In this document: positions 1-8,522 of the stretch, one piece after another
Layout: each line of letters opens with the position of its first letter
Position numbering within the stretch: the stretch's first letter is position 1
DNA from: Paraburkholderia sp.
GTDB lineage: Bacteria; Pseudomonadota; Gammaproteobacteria; Burkholderiales; Burkholderiaceae
Assembly (NCBI RefSeq): GCF_028283785.1
Contig: NZ_JAPWKB010000017.1
Location: 1-64,000 of the forward strand
Direction: 5' to 3'
Length of the DNA: 64,000 bases
Translations under genes and position numbers: made by a program
Notes under the pieces: generated by a model
Databases searched by the model: none
The model's input: the letters and a program-made list of their open reading frames with translations, nothing else
Told to the model about the DNA's origin: nothing

Positions 1-558
1 GGGCGGATATCGGCGAACACCTGTTGACCTGTATTTCGCAAATGCCACTGATATTGATAAAGCGGATCGCCAGCCCCGAGATCGGTCTGCCCGTGACAGC
101 AGGACAGCAACAACGTCACGCCCATTCCTGCACTACTTGCAGCCGATCCAAAACCTTTAAAAACATTTATCAATTTTCTAATCCTAACTATTTTTCACAG
201 TTGATATCGATACTTCAAGCACGACGGCTGACGGTTACTCTGACTCTCCTTGCCCGATTCGACCTGAAGCCGCAAACGGGAACCTGAAACCGGTGAGTCG
301 GCTTTCGATCGACGCCAGAGCGAACGCAAGCCGCATCGCGATCAGCGCGGCGAACTCGGTTGGGAGCAGTCAGGAACGGGAAGACATGAGCACCCGATTC
401 TAGGCGCGATCTCGCGCGGAATCGGTCTCACTGTTTGATACACATCAAATGAGGGACACGACATCGACACGCATTGCACGTGCGCTGCCGCATCCCCTAC
501 ACCAGCATCAGAATCCTATCGCTGGCACCTACTTATTCTGGAAGACAAGCGCAACCCC

Positions 559-2037
559 TTACTGCGACTCTTCCGACCACACCGCATTCTCACGCGCCAT
601 CAACGCCGTCGATGCCGCCGGGCCATACGTACCCGCCGTATAACCGCGCGGGCGCTCGCCCGACTTCTGCCAGCCTTCGAGAATCGGTTCCGCCCACGCC
701 CACGCGGCTTCGAGTTCGTCGCGGCGCATGAAGTGCGTCAGACGTCCGCGCACCACATCGATCAGCAGACGCTCATACGCTTCCGCACGACGCTCGGTGA
801 ACGCCTGCTGCAAGTCGAGGTTCAGGTTCACCGGCAGCATATGCATGCCGCTGCCCGGTTCCTTCGCGAGCATCTGCAACTGGATCGACTCTTCCGGCTG
901 CAACTGGATCACCAGCCGGTTGCCGTAATTACGCGGACCGCTCGGAATGATCGAAAACGGCATTTCCGAAAACTCGATGACGATCTCCGACACCTTCTTC
1001 GCCATCCGCTTGCCGGTGCGCAGGAAGAACGGCACGTTCGCCCAGCGCCAGTTATCGATACGCGCGCGCAGTGCGACGAAGGTTTCCGCGCGGCTGCCTT
1101 CCGGCACGTTGTCTTCCTGCAGATAACCCTTGACCGGCTCGCCGCCGACCGCGCCCGCCGTGTACTGGCCGCGCACGGTATCGCGTGAAATATCTTCCGG
1201 CGTCATCCGGCGCAGCGAACGCAACACCTTGAGCTTTTCATCGCGGACCGCGTCCGGGTCGAGCGATACGGGCGGCTCCATCGCGACGATGCACAGCAGT
1301 TGCAGCAAGTGATTCTGCACCATGTCGCGCAGTGCGCCGGTCTCGTCGTAGAAGCCCGCGCGACTGCCCACGCCGACCGTCTCGGCGACGGTGATCTGCA
1401 CGCTCTTGATGTACGGCGCTTGCCACAGCGGCCCGAAAATCGCGTTGCCGAAGCGCAGCACCATCAGGTTCTGCACCGTTTCCTTGCCGAGGTAATGGTC
1501 GATCCGGTAGATCTGCGCTTCGCTGAAATGCTTCGCGACCGCTGTGTTGATCTCTTGCGCGGAGGCCAGATCGTGGCCCAGCGGCTTTTCCAGAACGACG
1601 CGCGAATGCTCGTCCACCAGACTCGCGCCCGACAGGTTGTCGCAGATCGTCGTGAACAGGTTCGGCGATGTCGCGAGATAGAACACGCGGCGCACGCCCT
1701 TGCGCGATGCTTCCGCGAGACGCGCATAGTCGTCAGCCTGATCGACATCGACGCGCACGTATTCGAACAGCGACAGATACTTGTCCCACGCAGCCGGATC
1801 GAGCGCTTTCTTGTCGACGAACGGCTTCGATTGCTCTTCCATGAACGACAGATACTGCTCGCGACTCCAGTCGCGCCGGCCGATTGCGAGAATCCGCGTG
1901 TCCGGCGGCAGATTGCAGTGCAGATGCGCCATATACAGCGCGGGGAGCAGCTTGCGGGCCGCGAGATCGCCACCGCCACCGAAGATGATCATATCCAGCG
2001 GCAAGTCAGGCGTAGCAGGGGCGTGTTGGTTGGTCAT
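559..2037 (-). CDS. zwf: Glucose-6-phosphate 1-dehydrogenase
   Basis: ORF contains MIIFGGGGDLAARKLLPALY, RIDHYLGKETVQNLMVLRFGN and related G6PDH motifs; start taken at MTNQHAPATP (ATG at 2037) rather than the upstream ORF start. Confidence 0.95.
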   Translation of the reverse strand: MTNQHAPATPDLPLDMIIFGGGGDLAARKLLPALYMAHLHCNLPPDTRILAIGRRDWSREQYLSFMEEQSKPFVDKKALDPAAWDKYLSLFEYVRVDVDQADDYARLAEASRKGVRRVFYLATSPNLFTTICDNLSGASLVDEHSRVVLEKPLGHDLASAQEINTAVAKHFSEAQIYRIDHYLGKETVQNLMVLRFGNAIFGPLWQAPYIKSVQITVAETVGVGSRAGFYDETGALRDMVQNHLLQLLCIVAMEPPVSLDPDAVRDEKLKVLRSLRRMTPEDISRDTVRGQYTAGAVGGEPVKGYLQEDNVPEGSRAETFVALRARIDNWRWANVPFFLRTGKRMAKKVSEIVIEFSEMPFSIIPSGPRNYGNRLVIQLQPEESIQLQMLAKEPGSGMHMLPVNLNLDLQQAFTERRAEAYERLLIDVVRGRLTHFMRRDELEAAWAWAEPILEGWQKSGERPRGYTAGTYGPAASTALMARENAVWSEESQ

Positions 2038-2204
2038 AAAGCGGTCGCACCGTCGTAAAAGGGCGAATAGGACGAATGCGCGTGGACGATTTGCCGTCCG
2101 GCGCATTTCGGGAAACGCCTATGGTGCAACGATTTTGATTTGTTTGCACGCTGGCAACCGGGCGCGCCGCGCCTCGATGGCGCGGCGGTGGCAACGCGCG
2201 GCGT

Positions 2205-3173
2205 CTAGCGGCAAATCGCGGCATCGACGACGCGACACGCCGCCAGATCCCATGCCGCACATCCGACAGTCTTGTAGACGACCGGTCGCGAGGCCGCTTT
2301 CAGCGTCTGCAATGCCAGCGCCGAACCGGCGTCGCCGGTCAGCACATCGGCGATCGCCGTCACCGAATCCCACGCGACGCCCGCCTGAATCAGATCGCCG
2401 GCCTCATGCTTCGCGCCCGCCTTGTCATCGACGAAGATTGCGCTGTCGGCCAGCGTGCGTGCGCCGATCTCGGCCATCTGCGGCGTGAACGCGCCCACGC
2501 CGATCACCAGCCGGTCCGCGCGCCCTGCTTCGTCGTAGACGGCCGAGCGCGCGGTCGTCAACGCGATCACGACGTCCGCGGATTCGGGCACGCCGTCGCC
2601 GTGGAACGCACGAACGTTCAGTCGCGACACGCGCGACGCGTACGCGTCGCAAAACGCTTCGGCGCGCGCGGGCGCACTGCCCTTCACGTGGACGGTTGCG
2701 CCGGGATACAGCGCGTCGATCGCGTCGAGATGATTCGACGCCTGCGTGCCCGTGCCGATCAGCACGAATTCGCGCGGCACGCCGTCAGCGAAAACATGCG
2801 CGAAGGTTCGCACGCCGAGCATCGAGATCGCTGCCGTGCGCCGCCCGGTGACAGTCGGTCCGTCGAGGATGAAGCGCGTCTCGCCGGTGTTCGCATCGAA
2901 CGCCATCACCTTGCCGTGGATCGTCGGCAGATCGCGCGTGCGGTTGGTGGCGCAGACATTGACGAGTTTGTGGATCGCGAGATCGGGCGCGGTGGCGGGC
3001 ATCGACAGCATCACGCCGCCTGCGTTCAGCGGCACCACCAGACGTTCCGGACTGACGATCCGTTGCGCCGCGTAATCGAGCGCGGCGTCGTGCATCGCAT
3101 CGACGAGCGCCGCGTACGGCATCATGGCCGCGCTCGCGGTCGCGTCGAAACTGGGCGTATCGGTGCCGCTCAT
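2205..3173 (-). CDS. Ornithine cyclodeaminase/mu-crystallin family protein, probable delta1-pyrroline-2-carboxylate reductase
   Basis: OCD family features (GTGTQASNHLDAI, VIGVGAFTPQMAEI); adjacent to a proline-racemase-family dehydratase. Confidence 0.82.
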   Translation of the reverse strand: MSGTDTPSFDATASAAMMPYAALVDAMHDAALDYAAQRIVSPERLVVPLNAGGVMLSMPATAPDLAIHKLVNVCATNRTRDLPTIHGKVMAFDANTGETRFILDGPTVTGRRTAAISMLGVRTFAHVFADGVPREFVLIGTGTQASNHLDAIDALYPGATVHVKGSAPARAEAFCDAYASRVSRLNVRAFHGDGVPESADVVIALTTARSAVYDEAGRADRLVIGVGAFTPQMAEIGARTLADSAIFVDDKAGAKHEAGDLIQAGVAWDSVTAIADVLTGDAGSALALQTLKAASRPVVYKTVGCAAWDLAACRVVDAAICR

Positions 3174-3213
3174 AGCAAGGTTCCCCGTTAGATGATGCGT
3201 GAACCGGCGCGCG

Positions 3214-4221
3214 TCAGCGCACCAGAAAACCGTAGGTCAACGGATCGCGTTCGTCGATGATCCAGTTCGCGAAACCGCATAGATGCGCGTCGCCTTCCAC
3301 TTCCGGAATCACCGCGTCGAACTCGCCGACGGTCGTCTCCGACAGCACGCGCGCGCGAAAGATCGTGCCGATCACGGATTCGTTGACAAGTGTGTCGTCG
3401 CGGCCCAGTTCGCCGCGCAGATACAGTTGTGCGACGCGGCCCGCCGTGCCCGATCCGGTCGGCGAACGATCCACTTCCCGGTCGGCGAACACACAGCAGT
3501 TGGCTTGAGTCGAACCCGCGTGACGCGGCGCGTTGTCGATGATCGTGCCGTAGATATGGTTGATCTCGGGAATGTGCGGGTGCGCGACCTTGAACGCCGC
3601 ATTGGCCGCGCGTTTGACTTCGTCGCCGAACTGGATCAGCCGGTCGATTCCGGATTCGCGCACGTCGAGCCCGAACGGCGCGCCCGACGTATAGAAGTAG
3701 AACGCGCCGCCGAACGCGATATCGCCGCGCACTTCACCGAAGCCCGGCGTCGTCACCGTCACGTCGCGTTGCCAGATAAACGACGGCACGTTGACGAAGC
3801 GCACCTTGCCCGCGTGGTCGCCGTCCCATTGCACGAACGCTTCGATGAAACCGCACGGCGCATCGATGCCGACGCGCGTTTCCGGGACGGTGCGTTCGAC
3901 CCAGCCGAGCGTGACGGCAGCCGTCGCCAGCGCGATCACGCCGTGGCCGCAATGGTCGCTGTAGCCTTCGTTGTGAACGAAGATGATGCCGAAATCGGCT
4001 TCGGCGCTGACCGCATCGGTCAGGTAGCCGCCGTACATATCCGCGTGGCCGCGCGGCTCCAGCATCAATGCGCGGCGCAGATCGTCCGCGTGCGCCTTCG
4101 CCCATGCGCGCCGCTCGACGATGGTCTTGCCGGGAAACTTCGGTAGCCCGCTCGTGACCAGCCGGAACGGCTCGCCGCCGGTGTGAATTTCGATGGTGCT
4201 GATCATCCGGTTCAGTTTCAT
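3214..4221 (-). CDS. Proline racemase family protein, probable trans-3-hydroxy-L-proline dehydratase
   Basis: IEIHTGGEPFRLV N-terminus; first catalytic motif SDHCGHG keeps Cys, second motif DRSPTGSGTAG has Thr in place of Cys; start at MKLNRMIST. Confidence 0.85.
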   Translation of the reverse strand: MKLNRMISTIEIHTGGEPFRLVTSGLPKFPGKTIVERRAWAKAHADDLRRALMLEPRGHADMYGGYLTDAVSAEADFGIIFVHNEGYSDHCGHGVIALATAAVTLGWVERTVPETRVGIDAPCGFIEAFVQWDGDHAGKVRFVNVPSFIWQRDVTVTTPGFGEVRGDIAFGGAFYFYTSGAPFGLDVRESGIDRLIQFGDEVKRAANAAFKVAHPHIPEINHIYGTIIDNAPRHAGSTQANCCVFADREVDRSPTGSGTAGRVAQLYLRGELGRDDTLVNESVIGTIFRARVLSETTVGEFDAVIPEVEGDAHLCGFANWIIDERDPLTYGFLVR

Positions 4222-4374
4222 CGCGCGGCCTGCTCGTCGCTGAAAAACATCCTTGTCTCCTGTTTTTGCTGTTTTATACTGGGTCAAAATGTAGACCAGA
4301 CTGGATGTCGCATCAACCAGTTTCAAAAATCGTGTCGGTCCGGACGCCTGCCGTTCGGGCCTGAGGTCAGATTT

Positions 4375-5112
4375 ATGGTGACGCCGGTTCCGCCGCAAGA
4401 CAGCCCGTTCCGCCCAAAGCAGATTTACGAGCAGGTATCCGCGCGGATTCGCGCCGAAATCCGTCACGGCACGTTCGCGCCCGAGTCGCGGCTGCCGTCC
4501 GAACGCGACCTCGCGATGCGTTTCGGCGTCGGCCGGCCGGCTGTACGCGAAGCGATCGGCGCGTTGCAGAACGAGGGGTTGGTGGTGACGCGGCGCAATT
4601 CCGGCACGACCGTCTGCGCGGACGCGTTACAGCGGCTCTCCACGCCGCCGCCTGACCATGCCGGTTCCGACCACGCCGATTTCAGCCCCATGTCCACGCT
4701 CGATGTCCGGCTGATTCTCGAACCCGCGATTGCACGTCGTGCCGCCGCGCACGCGCGGCGCGATACGGTGGCCGAGCACTATCTGGCACAAATGGATTCG
4801 ATCACCGACGCCACGGACCCAGCGCAACGCGCGCTATGGAACGACAGCGACCGGCTGTTTCACCGCCAGCTGGCCGTGATGACAGGCGATCCATTACTGG
4901 TGCGGATCGCGGACGAAGTTGCGCGAACCATGGATCAACCGTTGTGGAAACGCGTGAAGGACGAGGGGATCGACGACGCCGCGCGGATCCGGCTGTATGT
5001 GTCGGAGCATCGGCTGATTTACGAGGCGATCGTCGGCGGCGATGCCGACGCCGCCGCGTTCTATGTCGAGCAACATATCAAACGGGTTCGGCGCGATATC
5101 GCGCCGAAGTGA
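4375..5112 (+). CDS. GntR/FadR-family (FCD) transcriptional regulator
   Basis: GntR winged-helix motif IRHGTFAPESRLPSERDLAMRFGVGRPAVREAI plus FCD C-terminal domain; divergent from the racemase-family gene. Confidence 0.9.
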   Translation: MVTPVPPQDSPFRPKQIYEQVSARIRAEIRHGTFAPESRLPSERDLAMRFGVGRPAVREAIGALQNEGLVVTRRNSGTTVCADALQRLSTPPPDHAGSDHADFSPMSTLDVRLILEPAIARRAAAHARRDTVAEHYLAQMDSITDATDPAQRALWNDSDRLFHRQLAVMTGDPLLVRIADEVARTMDQPLWKRVKDEGIDDAARIRLYVSEHRLIYEAIVGGDADAAAFYVEQHIKRVRRDIAPK

Positions 5113-5148
5113 GGGGAAAGCGAGTCTGACGGTGACGCGATGCGCTAA

Positions 5149-5436
5149 CTAGCCAGCATTCGTTTTCGCGCCGTTTTTGTCGCCCTTCGGGTCCTTCTTG
5201 CCTTCCTTGAACATCGCGCGGCAACCCGGCGTCAGTTCGGAAACGTGCTGCTTCATGCAGGCGGTGATCTTGTCCTTGTCGGGAATCTCCGCTTTGCAAA
5301 AGTGAATCGCATCGCCTCGGCAAGCCTGTTCCTGTTCATCGCGGGTCGCGGCGTGCGACGTTGCGGCGAAGGTGGCGAGCGTCAGCGCAAGGGCGCTCGC
5401 CACCTTGATGGTGAGGGCGTGGTGTTGTGGTTTCAT
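5149..5436 (-). CDS. Small secreted Cys-rich repeat protein
   Basis: Signal peptide MKPQHHALTIKVASALALTLATFAATSHA then Cys-spaced ACRGDAIHFCKAEIPDKDKITACMKQHVSELTPGCRAMF. Confidence 0.7.
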   Translation of the reverse strand: MKPQHHALTIKVASALALTLATFAATSHAATRDEQEQACRGDAIHFCKAEIPDKDKITACMKQHVSELTPGCRAMFKEGKKDPKGDKNGAKTNAG

Positions 5437-5545
5437 ATCCGCTCCAATGGGCAACGCAGGTCTGGAAGACGCGCGCGGTTGCGCCATGTCACGACGCGCG
5501 TCTATCTGCGAATTAGCAGAAAGCGGGCCCGAGCAGACGGCGTAC

Positions 5546-6886
5546 TCACAGCATGCTGCGCGGACGCTTCATCGTGCCGTCGAAGAAACGTTGCAGACGG
5601 AACTCGGTCAGATCCAGCGACGGCTTGCCGGTATCGTTGATCTCGGCCAGCAACTTGCCGACGATCGGCCCCATCGCGAAACCGTGGCCGCAAAAGCCGG
5701 TTGCGATCGTCAGGCCGCTGACTTGCGACGGCGCGTCGATCACCGGAATGCCGTCGGGCACGACGTCGATCAGGCCCGCCCACGACTCGACCACCTGCGC
5801 GTCCTTCAACGCCGGAAACAGGTTGCGAAGTTTTTTCAACGCGCGCGGCGCGTGACCCATGTTCGGTTGCGGATTCGGGTCGCGCGGATGCAGCACGCGC
5901 TCGCGTTCCGGAACGACGCCCGGCAAACGGTCGTGCAGATCGCCGATCAACGCGCCGTTCAGATGGAAGCTGAACTTTGCGCGGTGAGTCCACAACTCGG
6001 GCAGGAACCACTTCAGCGCGCGGAAATGGCCGAAGGTCATATCGACATCGACCTGCATGTCGTCGGCGAGATTGATCGCGCCGTTCGCGCGTTGGCGCAC
6101 GCCGAGCCCGTGCCCCCAGAACGTCGACGCGGTGATAGCCGGCAAAGGATTGGTGCGCATGCAGGTGCCGCGCACCGCGTGTTGCGGCAGTTCGAGACCG
6201 AGCGTCTTCAGCAGCTTCCAGCTACTCGCACCGGCCGCGCAGATAAAACGCGACGTGCGAATCGTGCCGCGCTCGGTGACGACGCCGGTGATCGCGCCCG
6301 CCGCCCGTTCGACGCCGATCACGCCGCAGCCTTCGAAGAACAGCGCGCCCGCCTGCGCCGCACGCGACGCAAACGCGGCCGCCGCGCGACGCGGCTCGGC
6401 CTGGCCGTCGCTGGGCGTATAAAGACCGCCGAGCGCCGGGCCCTGCATGCCGTGCACGACATCGTCGATCTGCGAACGGTTCAGCGTGCGCGTGTCGAGC
6501 CCGTATTGCCGCGCGACATCCATCCATTGCTGGAACGACGTCCAGCTTTCTTCGTCCGATGCCACGTACAGACAGCCGCCCTGACGCCATTCGAGGTTCG
6601 TGTCGAGTTCGGTTTCGAGCTGTTCCCACAGACGCATGCCGGCCATCATCAACGGTACTTCGGCGGCTTCGCGGCCTTGCTGCCGCACGAAGCCCCAGGC
6701 GCGCGTGGATTGCTGCCCACCGATCCGCGATTTGTCGAGTACGACCGCCTTGATGCCGCGGCGAGCCAGATAGAACGCAGCGGCCGCGCCCATGATGCCC
6801 GCGCCGGCGATCACGACGTCGGCTTGCGTCGGGAAGCGTTGATCGGCAGGAGAGAAATCTGAGTGCAGCGGATAGGTGGTGGTCAT
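5546..6886 (-). CDS. FAD-dependent oxidoreductase (DAO family)
   Basis: ADVVIAGAGIMGAAAAFYLARRG dinucleotide-binding motif, C-terminal GLTIATGFCGHGFAMGP. Confidence 0.88.
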   Translation of the reverse strand: MTTTYPLHSDFSPADQRFPTQADVVIAGAGIMGAAAAFYLARRGIKAVVLDKSRIGGQQSTRAWGFVRQQGREAAEVPLMMAGMRLWEQLETELDTNLEWRQGGCLYVASDEESWTSFQQWMDVARQYGLDTRTLNRSQIDDVVHGMQGPALGGLYTPSDGQAEPRRAAAAFASRAAQAGALFFEGCGVIGVERAAGAITGVVTERGTIRTSRFICAAGASSWKLLKTLGLELPQHAVRGTCMRTNPLPAITASTFWGHGLGVRQRANGAINLADDMQVDVDMTFGHFRALKWFLPELWTHRAKFSFHLNGALIGDLHDRLPGVVPERERVLHPRDPNPQPNMGHAPRALKKLRNLFPALKDAQVVESWAGLIDVVPDGIPVIDAPSQVSGLTIATGFCGHGFAMGPIVGKLLAEINDTGKPSLDLTEFRLQRFFDGTMKRPRSML

Positions 6887-7322
6887 CGGAGCTGAAACGG
6901 AAAATCCGGAGTGGCAAAGTTAAATGTACGGGTGGCGCATGTTAAGCGCCTGCATCATAACCGCAGCGTGCGAGCATCTTCGCAAACGCAGTCGGCGGAT
7001 GCAATCCTGGCCGGATGGCCTAAGCTTCGTCACATGCGCGCCGGTCACGCATCGCGCTGTTGCGCATCGCAATGGGCGGCAAGCGCGCGGCATTGCTGAA
7101 TCCGCAACGATACGGATGACACCGCAACGAGTGTTCATCCGAACGACCTATCCTTTGCAACTGGTCGGGATACGTGTTCGCAGGACGACTGATGTTCCGA
7201 TTGTCCTGTGCGGGCGACTTCGTTCTAGAATGCCCGCTCGATGCACGCACCGGGCAGACCTGCGCGACGCGTCGCCATCCGTGTTTTAACCGATACGCCG
7301 CGCGGGTTGCGTGCCGATAAAA

Positions 7323-7377
7323 CAGCGATACGACAGCGATAACACAGCGATAACACAGCGATAACACAGCGATAACA
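7323..7377. repeat. 11-bp tandem repeat, 5 units (cagcgataaca; last four identical)
   Basis: Read directly: cagcgatacga followed by four copies of cagcgataaca. Confidence 0.95.
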
Positions 7378-7610
7378 CATGGGATCCGGCTGGCATGCGG
7401 TGGCCAGCGCGAGTCGCTTTAACGCGCGGGCATCGATAAAATTTGCGTACCGAATAAATCCCGCAACGACGCGATTTTTTGCGGTACATTTGCTCTCCCT
7501 TTGTGTGGCCCGTGGGGCTCGCCAGGCAGGTATTGCGGTGAAGTGCACCGTCGGTGCGCCGCAGTATTCACGTCCTCAATCACTCTAATACGACGGGCCT
7601 TGAACGCAGC

Positions 7611-8465
7611 ATGGGTAACGAAGCACACTCAACGGACTCCATCGCGGTCGCGGAACGCGTGCGCGAGTTGATGAGCCGGCACGGCATCGGTAAGCGTCAG
7701 CAAACCACGGAGCTGTGCCGCATCCTCGACCTGAGCTTTTCGCAGGGGCACCGCAAGCTGCGCGGCAATAGCCCGTGGACACTGTCGCAGATCAAGAAGG
7801 TGGCCGAAGTCTATGGCGAGCCCGCCGCGCAACTGTTCGGCGCGCAAACGCTCGACCCGGGCACGGTCGGCGCAATCGCGCAGGAAGCGTTGTTCTGCAT
7901 CGGTGCACTGGAGATGGCCTGCACCGCGTGGGTCGGCGTGCCGCTCGAACCGGGCAGCCGGCCGGAATTCGTCGCGTATATGAAGGCCGGCCAGTGGCGC
8001 GTCGCGCGTCATGACGGCGCGCTCTATCAGAGCGCGTGCGAAGTCCACAAGATCGAGATCTATCCGCGTCGCGCGGAAACCGACAAACCGCTGATCGCCG
8101 TGGTCGACGACGACCAGGCGTCCGCCGACAACCTGCGCGAGTATCTCGAACGCAGCGGCTTCGCCGCCGTCGCAATCTACGGATTAAGCGCGTTCATCGA
8201 ACAGTTGCAAACGCAAGTATTCGACGGCATCGTGATCGACTGGCTGTTCGGCAATCAAACGTCCGCCGCTGCGATTCGCGCGGTGCGGGCGTCGGAGAAT
8301 CCCGATGCAGCCATTTTCGTGCTGACCGGCGAACTGCTGACGGGCAAGGCGAGCGAGTCCGAAATCAGCGAAGTCATACGCACGTTCGACGTGTCGTGCT
8401 ACGAAAAACCGGCGCGCATGGCGATCCTCGTGGCAGATCTGTCGAAGCGCCTCAACTGGCCGTGA
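7611..8465 (+). CDS. N-terminal HTH (BetR-like) plus C-terminal receiver domain regulator
   Basis: N-terminal helix-turn-helix (RQQTTELCRILDLSFSQGHRKLRG) and C-terminal REC (PLIAVVDDDQASADNL, GIVIDWLF, CYEKPAR); start at MGNEAHST. Confidence 0.8.
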   Translation: MGNEAHSTDSIAVAERVRELMSRHGIGKRQQTTELCRILDLSFSQGHRKLRGNSPWTLSQIKKVAEVYGEPAAQLFGAQTLDPGTVGAIAQEALFCIGALEMACTAWVGVPLEPGSRPEFVAYMKAGQWRVARHDGALYQSACEVHKIEIYPRRAETDKPLIAVVDDDQASADNLREYLERSGFAAVAIYGLSAFIEQLQTQVFDGIVIDWLFGNQTSAAAIRAVRASENPDAAIFVLTGELLTGKASESEISEVIRTFDVSCYEKPARMAILVADLSKRLNWP

Positions 8466-8522
8466 ACGTCGGCTAGCGCGACGTCACACACCCAAAAATA
8501 AAACGACCGTTCCGCATCCGGT

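Noticed and set aside
24-287. 87-aa ORF at window start
   Set aside because: No recognisable domain, no clear RBS; intergenic region near zwf end.
5372-6862. 496-aa antisense ORF opposite the FAD oxidoreductase
   Set aside because: Shadow ORF; sense strand carries the Rossmann FAD motif.
7323-7377. Possible CRISPR array
   Set aside because: Units are 11 bp, directly abutting with no spacers; simple tandem repeat.
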